In this document: piece by piece, positions 36,389 through 44,728 of the stretch
Position numbering within the stretch: the stretch's first letter is position 1
How the letters are laid out: each line of letters starts with the position of its first letter
Assembly (NCBI GenBank): GCA_035547425.1
Contig: DASZUU010000043.1
Coordinates: forward strand, 62,001 to 126,000
Length of the DNA stretch: 64,000 nucleotides
Direction of reading: 5' to 3'
Source: Alloacidobacterium sp035547425
Lineage (GTDB): Bacteria; Acidobacteriota; Terriglobia; Terriglobales; Acidobacteriaceae
Notes under the pieces: model-generated
Told to the model about the DNA's origin: nothing
What the model saw: only the letters and a program-made list of their open reading frames with translations
Database searches by the model: none
Position numbers and translations under genes: made by a program

Positions 36389-38461
36389 TTATTCCGCTTT
36401 TACTGGAGACAGCCCACGCTTGGCTTGAATTTCGATATAGACGTTGATGAGCGAAAGCGCGGCCGGGGTGACGCCGGGGATGCGGCTGGCTTGTCCAATG
36501 GTTTGCGGACGTACGCGCAGAAGCTTCTCCTGCATCTCGCGCGAGAGGCCGCTGACGTTTTTGTAATCGAACCATTCGGGGATGACGCGCGACTCGGCTT
36601 TCTTCAGCTTTTCGATGGCCTTCTTTTGCTGATCGAGGTAGCCGGAGTATTTGATTTCGGTTTCGACGGATTTCAGCTCGTTGCGCACCTGCGCGGATAA
36701 AGCGGGCACGGCAGGTTCCTCCGTTACGCTTCGCTGTGGTCGGAATGACGAATTTTGAGTAAGCCAGCTAGAGAAGATTGGATCAGACAGCTCTTCGCGG
36801 ATGACGGGAAAAAGCTGATCGATGGTGACTTCGGGGCGCTTGAGAAGCTGGGCGTATGTTTGGCCGGTGATATTGCCAAGTTGCGCGGCCAAATTGGGCG
36901 ATAAGGCTTGCAGCCGTTCGGTGGCGACTTTCTTTGTGGAGAGCAGCTTTTCCAAGGTTACGGCGCGAGCCTGCTTCGCTTCGTAGTCGGCCCACGCGTC
37001 ATCGCGAATGAGGCCAAGACGGCGGCCATGAGGCGTGAGTCGGCGGTCGGCATTGTCGATGCGCAGGTGCAGGCGGAACTCGGCGCGCGAGGTGAACATG
37101 CGATAGGGCTCGTTGGTGCCCTTGCTGATGAGGTCGTCGATGAGAATGCCGGTGTAAGCCTCGGTGCGGTCGAGGGTGAAGGGCGGCTCGCCTTTCACAT
37201 AGAGCGCGGCGTTGATGCCGGCCATCAGGCCCTGGCATGCGGCCTCTTCATAGCCGGACGTTCCGTTGATCTGGCCGGCGAGATAAAGGCCTTGGAACTT
37301 CTTGACACGCAGGCTGCGGTCGAGCTCGGTGGGATCGATCGCGTCGTATTCAATGGCGTAGCCGGGGCGCAGCATTTCAGCGTTCTCGAGGCCGGGGATC
37401 GAGTGCACGATTTGCCACTGCACTTCCATCGGAAGTGAAGTGGACATGCCGTTCACATAGACTTCGTGCGTGTTGAGCCCTTCAGGTTCGAGGAAGAACT
37501 GGTGCTGTTCCTTGTCGGGGAACTTGACGACCTTGTCTTCGATCGACGGGCAGTAGCGCGGGCCCGTGGCCTTGATCTGGCCGGAGTACATGGGCGAGCG
37601 GTTCACGTTCTCGCGGATGAGGCGCAGCGTCTCCGGTGTGGTGTAGGCGATATGGCAGGAAATCTGGCGCTGCTTGATCTCCTTGGTGCGAAAGCTGAAG
37701 GGGGTCGGGTCGGCATCGCCGGGCTGCTCTTCAAAACGGCTCCAGTCGATGGTGCGGCCATCGAGACGCGGCGGCGTTCCCGTCTTAAGGCGGCAGCCAC
37801 GCAGGCCGAGCTTCTTCAAAGCTTCGCCAAGGAGGACGCTGGGCGGCTCACCGCTGCGTCCTGCGGGGTAATTTTCTTCACCGCAGTGGATGAGGCCGTT
37901 GAGAAAGGTTCCCGTGGTGATGACGACTGCGTTTGCATAGACGATGCGGCTGTCGCGGAGCTTGATGCCGATGATGCGGCGTAAAGTTGCGGGCGCAGGG
38001 CTCAGGGCACAGGGCTCAAGTTGTGCTTTGGTCACTTCGCTCAGAATGACATCCGAATGCGTTTCGGGCGCGAAGACTAGGTCGGCGACTTCGGCTTGCT
38101 TGATGAAGAGATTGGGTTGGGATTCGAGCACTTCGCGCATTTTGACGCGGTATTGCTGCTTGTCGCATTGTGCGCGGGGGGACCAGACAGCGGGGCCGCG
38201 GGAGGTGTTGAGCAGGCGGAATTGGATGCCGACCGCGTCCGCAACCTCGCCCATGATGCCGCCGAGTGCATCGACTTCGCGGACAAGATGGCCTTTGGCG
38301 ATACCGCCGATGGCGGGGTTGCAGGACATCTGCGCGATGAGGTCGAGGTTGAGCGTGAACAGGGCGGTGCGCAGGCCCATGCGGGCTGCGGCCATAGCGG
38401 CCTCGCACCCGGCGTGTCCGGCGCCCACAACCACTACGTCGTATTGTTCGGTAAACGGCAT
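36389..38461 (-). CDS. mnmG: tRNA uridine-5-carboxymethylaminomethyl modification enzyme MnmG
   Basis: 690 residues from ATG 38461 (MPFTEQYDVVVVGAGHAGCEAA). With MnmE it makes the cmnm5 group on U34 of several tRNAs, using FAD and methylene-THF. FAD motif VVGAGHAGCEAAMAAARMG; CNPAIGGIAKGHLVREVDALGG; RLKTGTPPRLDGRTIDWS; YCPSIEDKVVKF; GTSGYEEAACQGL. It is about 60 residues longer than E. coli MnmG (629). Two stretches lack counterparts there: around 38005-38070 and 36700-36770. Both contain the dispersed CTTCGCT...GAATGAC repeat, so they look like repeats captured in frame. mnmE and rsmG are not next to it. Confidence 0.95.
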   Translation of the reverse strand: MPFTEQYDVVVVGAGHAGCEAAMAAARMGLRTALFTLNLDLIAQMSCNPAIGGIAKGHLVREVDALGGIMGEVADAVGIQFRLLNTSRGPAVWSPRAQCDKQQYRVKMREVLESQPNLFIKQAEVADLVFAPETHSDVILSEVTKAQLEPCALSPAPATLRRIIGIKLRDSRIVYANAVVITTGTFLNGLIHCGEENYPAGRSGEPPSVLLGEALKKLGLRGCRLKTGTPPRLDGRTIDWSRFEEQPGDADPTPFSFRTKEIKQRQISCHIAYTTPETLRLIRENVNRSPMYSGQIKATGPRYCPSIEDKVVKFPDKEQHQFFLEPEGLNTHEVYVNGMSTSLPMEVQWQIVHSIPGLENAEMLRPGYAIEYDAIDPTELDRSLRVKKFQGLYLAGQINGTSGYEEAACQGLMAGINAALYVKGEPPFTLDRTEAYTGILIDDLISKGTNEPYRMFTSRAEFRLHLRIDNADRRLTPHGRRLGLIRDDAWADYEAKQARAVTLEKLLSTKKVATERLQALSPNLAAQLGNITGQTYAQLLKRPEVTIDQLFPVIREELSDPIFSSWLTQNSSFRPQRSVTEEPAVPALSAQVRNELKSVETEIKYSGYLDQQKKAIEKLKKAESRVIPEWFDYKNVSGLSREMQEKLLRVRPQTIGQASRIPGVTPAALSLINVYIEIQAKRGLSPVKAE
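36711..36757. repeat. Dispersed repeat inserted in frame in mnmG (C-terminal part)
   Basis: GCAGGTTCCTCC, GCTTCGCTGTGG and TCGGAATGACGAATTTTG in order, the same pattern as intergenic copies. It encodes the residues around QNSSFRPQRSVTEEPAVPA, absent from E. coli MnmG. Confidence 0.65.
37992..38053. repeat. Dispersed repeat inserted in frame in mnmG (N-terminal part)
   Basis: CTTCGCTCAGAATGAC (38035-38050) next to a GGGCTCAGGGCACAGGGCTC stretch (37998-38017). Together they encode about 30 residues (SDVILSEVTKAQLEPCALSP...) with no match in E. coli MnmG. Confidence 0.65.
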
Positions 38462-38556
38462 GATTCCAGCTTCTATTTTAGCTGGTACATCCCAGCCATA
38501 CATTTTCTTGCTCTTGTTACAGGCGCAGCTTATGCTTGGCTCGCGGGGGAACGACA

Positions 38557-39549
38557 GTGGCGCACGCCATTTTTATCAGCTATCGCAGGGATGATTCAGA
38601 GGGTGAGGCAGGGCGATTATTTGATGATCTGAGCCGGGCCTTTGGAAATGATGCAGTTTTCATGGATGTATCGGGCATTGAGCCGGGATCCGATTTTCGT
38701 AAAGCCATTGATGACGGCGTAGCTTCCTGCGGCGTGCTGCTGGCAATCATAGGGCCTATGTGGGCGACGATTACCGGTTCTGACGGCAAGCGAAGGCTGG
38801 ATAACGAAAACGACTATGTGCGCCTGGAAATTGCATCGGCGCTCAAGCGAAATATTGCAGTGATTCCGGTGCTGGTGCATGGCGCACATATGCCGCATGC
38901 GGATCAGCTTCCCGATGACCTGCAGAACCTGGCCTATCGCAACAGCGTGGAAATCACGCTCGCCCGATGGAATTCCGACATGCAATTGCTGATTCAAGCC
39001 CTGGCACAGTATGTGCATGCAACAAAGTCCACGGAAACAGCTACCGTGCATGCGACAGTTCCTGTGCAACTACCTGCGCTCCGCGGGACGGCTGCGACTG
39101 AGCCCGCCCGCTCGAAGAAGCCGCTCTGGCTGGGGATTGGCGGACTGGCTGTAATTGCGATTGCAGCGGTTTTGATTTTCGCGCTGCATGGATTTGGCAC
39201 GACGGGCAATCCCTTAACCGGTCGGTGGGTGAATCCGGCGGCTGCGGAACGCGGCGCCATTGCGGAGTTGGATATCTCCGGTAACGGCAGCCAGCTTGCT
39301 GTACATGCCTGGAGCTTGTGCCGTCCGGCGAATTGCGATCTGGGCACGCAAACGGCGAGCTTCGACGGAAAGACGGCGAAAGCCACCTGGAGCATGTTGC
39401 AGGCGGCGGCAAACGGGCAGGAAGCCGGACGCGTGGCAACCCTGACCATGTCTTCCGGCGGCGCGGGGAAGCTCGAAGTGTCCATTGCCAACACCTATGC
39501 ACAGCGCGCCGGAAATACGCATCGCTTTGAATTCGTGGCGGCAAAATAG
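38557..39549 (+). CDS. TIR-domain membrane protein
   Basis: 330 residues from the GTG at 38557, which has GGGGGA 6 nt before it; the TTG at 38536 is less likely. TIR domain about 1-140: AIFISYRRDDSEGEAGRLF, then MDVSGIEPGSDF, AIIGPMW and ENDYVRLEIASALKRNIAVI, whose Glu is the candidate NADase residue. A membrane helix follows at about 188-210 (LWLGIGGLAVIAIAAVLIFA), then about 120 residues of beta-rich C-terminus outside. Bacterial TIR proteins hydrolyse NAD or make signal nucleotides, often in defence. It converges on the SLATT-lysozyme pair with a 43-bp gap. Confidence 0.85.
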   Translation: MAHAIFISYRRDDSEGEAGRLFDDLSRAFGNDAVFMDVSGIEPGSDFRKAIDDGVASCGVLLAIIGPMWATITGSDGKRRLDNENDYVRLEIASALKRNIAVIPVLVHGAHMPHADQLPDDLQNLAYRNSVEITLARWNSDMQLLIQALAQYVHATKSTETATVHATVPVQLPALRGTAATEPARSKKPLWLGIGGLAVIAIAAVLIFALHGFGTTGNPLTGRWVNPAAAERGAIAELDISGNGSQLAVHAWSLCRPANCDLGTQTASFDGKTAKATWSMLQAAANGQEAGRVATLTMSSGGAGKLEVSIANTYAQRAGNTHRFEFVAAK

Positions 39550-39592
39550 CCGCCGTCTCCGTGCCTGGTTTATGCGCAGGATATCGCCGATA

Positions 39593-40075
39593 TCAGCGTG
39601 CTGCCCCTTGATTCTGATCCTTGGCGCTTTGCTGCTGAATTGCTCCCCACTGAGCATGCTCCTGCGAAACGAGTGATTCGACGCGCTCGGCAAGCATGGC
39701 GTCAGGAGCGGCAGCTCCCGCGTATGGTCCGGCATGGCTTAGGTAGAGAAATTTTTCGTGCTTAAGGGCTTCGGCGGTGGAACGATAGTTGGTCCAGTTT
39801 TCCTGATATTGATTCAAGTGCAGAATGCCTTCGAGGATTGTGATGAGAACGCCGAGCGCTCCGGTAATCAGAACCAGATGAGGCTTGAGCCAGGCGAAGG
39901 GAAGGCTGCCGAGAAACGGAATGAATGCGGCGGCGAGAATTTCCGTAACCTTGATGCGTTTCAAAGCCTTCCGCATCGCGCGGCTTTTGCTTCCATACCA
40001 GGCGATCTGGTCTTCGATGCGCTGGTAAGCGACGGTGCCCGGGACATCGACTGGGTTAGGCATTCGTGCTCGCAT
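39593..40075 (-). CDS. SLATT/DUF4231-like two-helix membrane protein
   Basis: 160 residues from ATG 40075 (ATG 40063 also possible). Two adjoining membrane helices (about 43-62 and 66-88: VTEILAAAFIPFLGSLPFAW and HLVLITGALGVLITILEG), then a conserved-looking soluble helix region NQYQENWTNYRSTAEALKHE and FLYLSHAGPY, as in SLATT/DUF4231 proteins. These are predicted pore-forming or sensor membrane parts of bacterial conflict systems. The start overlaps the lysozyme stop by 20 bp, so both are made from one mRNA. Confidence 0.75.
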   Translation of the reverse strand: MRARMPNPVDVPGTVAYQRIEDQIAWYGSKSRAMRKALKRIKVTEILAAAFIPFLGSLPFAWLKPHLVLITGALGVLITILEGILHLNQYQENWTNYRSTAEALKHEKFLYLSHAGPYAGAAAPDAMLAERVESLVSQEHAQWGAIQQQSAKDQNQGAAR

Positions 40076-40532
40076 TGTGGTGAGAGAGTCCTCGTTCAAA
40101 GAGTGCAGTTTCGGCCTGACGGCGGCGCAATAACCCGGCGACAACCTGACCACCGGCGTGATCCCACAGATCGAATTGCGCGGCGGCAGTGGTGAAATTG
40201 CCTGCGTTCAGGTCGCGCAGCAGAGTGGAGCCGGCGAAAGCTCCTCGGCCCAGGTTGAAGACGAAATCGACCAGCGCGTCAAATTCTTCCTGCACGAGCG
40301 CGATGGTGACCACCTGGTTCACGTAGGCTGCGGCGGCAGCGATATCGCTTGCGAGCAGGGCTTCGGCCTGATCCTGCGTAATGGTAAGCCCTGCAACTAC
40401 GCCAGTTCCTGTGTGGCCGTAACCGATCGTCCAGACGCCAACCTGATCCTGGTAAGCAATGAGCCTGCATCCTTCAAACTGCTCCGTGAGTGCAAGGCCA
40501 TCGCGGCTGTAAGTGAAATTATTGACGCTCAT
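40056..40532 (-). CDS. GH24 phage-type lysozyme (endolysin-like)
   Basis: 158 residues, near a whole T4/P21-type lysozyme domain. The catalytic triad is visible: Glu20 (TEQFEGC), Asp29 (AYQDQVG) and Thr35 (VWTIGYGHTG); the later LVDFVFNLGRGAFAGSTLL and LRRRQAETALF segments are typical. It cleaves peptidoglycan. No signal peptide or SAR helix is present, so it would need a pore to reach the wall. The downstream overlapping gene encodes a two-helix membrane protein. No other phage gene is nearby. Confidence 0.9.
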   Translation of the reverse strand: MSVNNFTYSRDGLALTEQFEGCRLIAYQDQVGVWTIGYGHTGTGVVAGLTITQDQAEALLASDIAAAAAYVNQVVTIALVQEEFDALVDFVFNLGRGAFAGSTLLRDLNAGNFTTAAAQFDLWDHAGGQVVAGLLRRRQAETALFERGLSHHNASTNA

Positions 40533-40761
40533 GGTGTCCTTCTTTGTGTGTTTTCAGGGTCGCGGGGGAGTTGGCTGCCAGCATAGCATGCGAACCGGCA
40601 AGGGGGAATCAAAACTGACACAGGAAAATTGCGGCAAGCATTGGCATTTTGCTCATGAACTGTTCTTTACTAACGATGAAAGGTAGTTGCGCGCACGCAG
40701 CGTTTTTGCTCACTGCCTGCATCGTAGTACCTGGTATCCCCACATTTGAAGGATCTGTAAT
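40533..40761. other. Divergent intergenic region upstream of the lysozyme gene
   Basis: 229 bp serving both the lysozyme-SLATT pair and the 108-residue gene. No palindrome or known operator was seen. Confidence 0.4.
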
Positions 40762-41088
40762 ATGGCAACGAATCCGTACACTCCAGCGGCGGAAAAATAT
40801 CTTGTGGCCTTTGTAATCGAAGGAGACGATGTCTTCAAGGTTACTGTCGATAATGTTGTGCAGGCTGCAAACGGCGCGGGCTCCGTGGCATTTGAAGGAG
40901 TAGCCAAGCTGAAAGCGGCAGTGGCATTATTTCAATTGACGAATATACACAACGAGCGCCCCAATGAGCTGCGCAAGATGGCGCGCGAACTGGCCCAGGA
41001 GGGCATGCAGTTGCTGGCGCGCGCAAGCTCGACTCCGCGATTGACAACGGCGGCTCCGGCAACAACACCGGAAACTTCCGTAGCGTAA
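40762..41088 (+). CDS. Hypothetical protein, 108 residues
   Basis: Unrecognised. Soluble; residues 1-85 are mixed alpha/beta (AEKYLVAFVIEGDDVFKVTVD, LFQLTNIHNERPNELRKMARELA), the last 22 are an Ala/Thr/Pro tail. GGAT stands before the ATG. It is divergent from the lysozyme gene and 121 bp before the pseudokinase gene on the same strand. Confidence 0.6.
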   Translation: MATNPYTPAAEKYLVAFVIEGDDVFKVTVDNVVQAANGAGSVAFEGVAKLKAAVALFQLTNIHNERPNELRKMARELAQEGMQLLARASSTPRLTTAAPATTPETSVA

Positions 41089-41209
41089 GATTCACTTTTC
41101 ACCTCTTTTCCTGCCTGAATCCGCCGTTTGCGTGAGGGTGCCGAAGCGTGCCCACGCATGGCCCCGCCTCGGCAAGTACGAGAAAAATTCATAAAGAGAG
41201 ATAGCCGTT

Positions 41210-42532
41210 TTGTGGAGTGATTTTGAATCTGACGTTGTAGAAGGCCGTTATCCGCTGGCGGAGCTGGTGCGCTCCGAAGGGCGGTGCGGTTGGTTTGAAA
41301 CAAAGTATGAGGGGAAACCCGCGGTGATCAGCCTGACGGAGTCGCTGAACGACGAAGACGTATTGTTGGAGCGATTGAAGGCTGCGCAGAAGGTGAAAGA
41401 TAAGAACGTCGCCGAGATTTTTGAAGTTGGCGCGACCGAGGCGCAGGAGACGCCCCTCGTATACGCGGTAATGGAGCATACTGAAGAAAATCTTGATGAC
41501 GTGCTGCGTGCCCGGGCCCTCTCGGCAGATGAGACGAAGGAAGTGGCTGAGAGCCTGGTAAGCGCGTTACGCGCCATCCACAAAGAGCGGCTGGTTTGTG
41601 TGCGCAGTGACGACGGGCAGATCGAAGCAGCCAGCGTGCTTGCCGCAGGCGATACGGTAAAGCTGCGAAGCGATCATTTGCTGCACGTGGCTCCGGATGC
41701 CGCTTTCGCCGGCTATGTCACGCGGGATGTGCGCGGGTTGGGAAGCCTCATCTATCAATGTTTGACGCAGCGCGCTCCGGCAACCCGGGCAAATGCAAAT
41801 GATCCGTCGCTGCAGCGGCTGCCTGCATCGTTTATCCAGATAGTGCGGCGTGCCTGGAGCGGCATGGCCACCCTGGATGAGATTGAGGCATTGCTGCGCC
41901 CGGCGGCGGTTCCGGCTACAACAACGCCGGTTACGAAGACGGAAGCTCCTGCAGCGGCAAATGTAGCGGCGGCAAAACCGGTTGTGAAGCCGTCGGCCCC
42001 AATCGCGGAAGCCGAACCGCCGACGGAAAAGCCGACGATTTCAAGGCATACAGCTTTGATTGTCGGAGGCTTTGTCGTGCTGCTGGTGATTATGGGCTTG
42101 GTGCTGCGCGGAATCTCACATTCTTCCGGATCGACAGGCGCATCGTCGCCGAAGGTTGTGGTGGCGCAGCCGGATGCTCCTGCTGCGGCTTCTCCGGCGA
42201 AAGCGGCACCTTCTTCTACGGCAAAGCCTTTGCCCCGGGCGGTAAAAGCAGTGGCACCCCCTGTGGTCCAGCCGGCTTCTTCACGAACAGGAAACTGGCG
42301 CGTGGTGGCATATACCTACAATCATCAGGATCAGGCAGACCATAAGGCGCGGACGATCAATGAAAAACATCCTGACCTGCAGGCGAGCGTGTTTTCTCCG
42401 AAGGGAAACGGCGCGCCATATTTGGTGACGCTGGGATCTCCGATGGAGCGCGAGGATGCGTTTCGACTGCGCGATAAGGCGCGAAGCGAAGGACTGCCGC
42501 GCGACACCTTTGCGCAGAACTATTCGCGATAG
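41210..42532 (+). CDS. Pseudokinase - membrane helix - SPOR domain protein
   Basis: 440 residues. TTG start at 41210 after AAAGAGAGA. Residues about 1-230 follow a protein-kinase fold (GRYPLAELVRSEGRCGWFETKYEG, VYAVMEHTEENLDDVL, SLVSALRAIHKERLV, DVRGLGSLIYQCLTQRAP), but the HRDxKxxN and DFG catalytic motifs are absent and no VAxK Lys is obvious. A Pro/Ala linker, a membrane helix (about 283-302, ALIVGGFVVLLVIMGLVL) and a C-terminal SPOR domain (about 360-440) follow. SPOR domains bind glycan strands lacking side stems at the division septum. A septal sensor or adaptor role is inferred. Confidence 0.8.
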   Translation: MWSDFESDVVEGRYPLAELVRSEGRCGWFETKYEGKPAVISLTESLNDEDVLLERLKAAQKVKDKNVAEIFEVGATEAQETPLVYAVMEHTEENLDDVLRARALSADETKEVAESLVSALRAIHKERLVCVRSDDGQIEAASVLAAGDTVKLRSDHLLHVAPDAAFAGYVTRDVRGLGSLIYQCLTQRAPATRANANDPSLQRLPASFIQIVRRAWSGMATLDEIEALLRPAAVPATTTPVTKTEAPAAANVAAAKPVVKPSAPIAEAEPPTEKPTISRHTALIVGGFVVLLVIMGLVLRGISHSSGSTGASSPKVVVAQPDAPAAASPAKAAPSSTAKPLPRAVKAVAPPVVQPASSRTGNWRVVAYTYNHQDQADHKARTINEKHPDLQASVFSPKGNGAPYLVTLGSPMEREDAFRLRDKARSEGLPRDTFAQNYSR

Positions 42533-42550
42533 AAAATGGTTGGTTGCAGT

Positions 42551-42580
42551 AAAAGGGCGCGATGATTGCGCCCTTTTTTA
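42551..42580. terminator. Bidirectional terminator between the SPOR gene and infC
   Basis: AAGGGCGC (42553-42560) and GCGCCCTT (42568-42575) with a 7-nt loop; T6 on plus and TTTT on minus. It overlaps the infC stop codon. Confidence 0.85.
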
Positions 42581-43189
42581 CGATTGTGTCGAGGTTGCGG
42601 CAGGCGCGGACGGCGTCACGGGTGGCTTGGGAGCGGCGGGCTTCTTCGGCGCTTCCCTCTTGCCCGGGGCCAGGATGGCGTGGAGAGTCGTTCCTTCCAT
42701 GCGCGGCATGAATTCCACCGTGCCGGCATCGCCAATATCCTGAATCAGGCGATTGATGATGTTGTATCCGAGCTCGCGGTGGGCCATCTGGCGGCCTTTA
42801 AAACGCAGCGATGCCTTCACCTTGTCGCCTTCCGTCAGGAAGCGGACAGCCTGATTCTTCTTCGTCTGGTAGTCATGCTCGTCGACGGTAACCGAGAACT
42901 TTACTTCCTTGACGACGATGACCTTCTGCTTTTTGCGGGCAGCGCGTTCGCTCTTGTCTTTTTCATAGAGAAACTTGCCATAATCCTGGATACGGCAGAC
43001 GGGCGGGACTGCGTTCGGGGAGACTTCTACGAGATCAAGTCCACGCTCCCGGGCGATTTTCAGGGCGTCGAATGGCGCCATAATGCCGAGCTGTTCGCCC
43101 TTGTCGTCGATTACGCGCACTTCGCGGGCGCGAATTCTTTCATTGATACGGATAAATTGCTTTGCCGAACGCTTATCTAACTGTGCGAT
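42578..43189 (-). CDS. infC: Translation initiation factor IF-3, probable AUC start
   Basis: 203 residues. IF-3 keeps 30S subunits free and checks start codons. N-domain INERIRAREVRVIDDKGEQLG and PPVCRIQDYGKFLYEKDK; C-domain KEVKFSVTVDEHDYQTK and RFKGRQMAHRELG; Pro/Ala tail. The first usual start, GTG 43120, would remove the conserved INERI segment. Upstream, GGAGG lies 6 nt before an ATC codon at 43187-43189 which opens IAQLDKRSAKQFIRINERI. E. coli infC starts at AUU and is autoregulated through it, so an AUC start is credible. mtaB precedes it; rpmI and rplT, its usual partners, do not follow. Confidence 0.95.
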   Translation of the reverse strand: MAQLDKRSAKQFIRINERIRAREVRVIDDKGEQLGIMAPFDALKIARERGLDLVEVSPNAVPPVCRIQDYGKFLYEKDKSERAARKKQKVIVVKEVKFSVTVDEHDYQTKKNQAVRFLTEGDKVKASLRFKGRQMAHRELGYNIINRLIQDIGDAGTVEFMPRMEGTTLHAILAPGKREAPKKPAAPKPPVTPSAPAATSTQS

Positions 43190-43291
43190 GGGTTTCCTCC
43201 AAAATTTGTGGCAGCGCCACGTACCTACTCAGTATAACAAGCAGGCTCTTAAATTTTGAGATGCAGGCAAAGGGATTTGAGCCGCTCTTTT

Positions 43292-44614
43292 TCAGCTCAG
43301 AACCGGATCGGCACAGAGGCCGGATGCGCTTAAACCTGTTATCTCCGCCTGGATAGTGCGATTGGCGGGGAGAAGCATTGCAACTTCCACCTTGATGAAA
43401 TTGCCGGAGAGAGCCGGAGTTGTCGGCTGATGGCTGCGTTGTAAAGTGACCACGCTCAGTTTTTTCCCGATAAATCGGCGGCGAAAAGCGAGATTTTTTT
43501 CGTAAGCCAAGGCGCGAAGCGCTGTCATGCGCTCTTCGACGGCGCGGGCAGGAACCGTGGGCATGGCGGCTGCCGGAGTTCCCGGTCGAGGCGAGAACGG
43601 AAACAAATGCAGATACGTAAAGGGTTGCGCCGCAATGAAATTGTAGCTTTCCTGAAAAAGGGCGTCGGTTTCGCCGGGGAAGCCGACCATGACATCGGCT
43701 CCGATGGCGGCATCTGGCAAGAGCGCCCGTATCCGGTCCAGCTTTTCCGCATAGTGCCAGGGGCGATAGCGGCGGTACATGCGGCGAAGAATCGTATCGG
43801 ACCCTGACTGCAGGGGCAGATGCGCATGGTGCGCCAGGCGATCCGGGTATGCGGCATAGAGCGCGAGCAGCTCCGGGGTCCAGTCCATGGGCTCAATGGA
43901 GCTGAGGCGCAAGCGCGGAAGCCGGGTCTGCGTGAGGATGGCGGTCACCAGATCGACGAAGCGCAGAGCTGGGTCGAGGTCGCGTCCCCAGCGCCCGAGA
44001 TTGATGCCGGAGAGAACCAGTTCCTGGCCGCCTTCAGAAACAAAGCGTTCGACCGAGGCCAGGCAGGTAACCAGGGAAACGGAACGGCTTGGGCCGCGTG
44101 TGTTCGGAATGATACAGAAGGAGCAGCGATTACCACAGCCATCCTGAACTTTCAGATTAGGGCGCGTCTGGTCGGCATCCGGGGCGAAGGGAAGCGAAGA
44201 CAGCTCCGTATGCGCAAAATTTTCATCCGCGTATACAGGAATGTTATTGACAAGGCGACCCAGCGGGACGAAGCTCGGTGATTGCACAATGCTGGGAACG
44301 ACCAGAGATTTATGACTATTTCCGATCACTGCGCTGACGCCGTTCAGGCGGGCGAGCTCGTCCGGCGCGCGCTGGGCATAGCAGCCGGTGACGACGATTT
44401 TTGCCTGGGGGTTGTTGCGGTGAACGCGGCGAATAAACGCACGCGCGCCGCTGTCGGCATCAGCGGTGACGCTGCAAGTATTGACGACGACAACGCTGGC
44501 GCTGGAAATATCTGTGGCAGGGCGCAGACCATTCCGGCGCAAACCGGCGGCGATGGATTCGCCATCGGAGCGGCTGGAACGGCACCCAAAATTCTCAACA
44601 TGGTATTCTGCCAC
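43292..44614 (-). CDS. mtaB: tRNA t6A37 methylthiotransferase MtaB
   Basis: 440 residues, radical-SAM enzyme adding a methylthio group to t6A at tRNA position 37. N-terminal UPF0004 domain with cluster cysteines (NFGCRSSR, NTCSVTADAD, TGCYAQRAP), the radical-SAM CGNRCSFCIIPNTRG with CxxxCxxC, and a C-terminal TRAM-like region. The GxNLG (SGINLGRWG) and NTCxVT features favour MtaB over MiaB and RimO. It begins with a GTG and may be co-transcribed with infC 100 bp downstream. Confidence 0.9.
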   Translation of the reverse strand: MAEYHVENFGCRSSRSDGESIAAGLRRNGLRPATDISSASVVVVNTCSVTADADSGARAFIRRVHRNNPQAKIVVTGCYAQRAPDELARLNGVSAVIGNSHKSLVVPSIVQSPSFVPLGRLVNNIPVYADENFAHTELSSLPFAPDADQTRPNLKVQDGCGNRCSFCIIPNTRGPSRSVSLVTCLASVERFVSEGGQELVLSGINLGRWGRDLDPALRFVDLVTAILTQTRLPRLRLSSIEPMDWTPELLALYAAYPDRLAHHAHLPLQSGSDTILRRMYRRYRPWHYAEKLDRIRALLPDAAIGADVMVGFPGETDALFQESYNFIAAQPFTYLHLFPFSPRPGTPAAAMPTVPARAVEERMTALRALAYEKNLAFRRRFIGKKLSVVTLQRSHQPTTPALSGNFIKVEVAMLLPANRTIQAEITGLSASGLCADPVLS

Positions 44615-44728
44615 GTTATTTAGTGTAACAATGGTGATCTGGTCCCTTCCTCATATACTGTAGCTGGAAGCAGTTCCTGAATTTGGAGTGCGGGTGAATA
44701 ACAGAAGTAAAGGGTTAGGAGTGTGGTT

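Noticed and set aside
37998..38017. GGGCTCAGGGCACAGGGCTC as a minisatellite
   Set aside because: Only two to three imperfect units; better explained as part of the repeat captured in mnmG.
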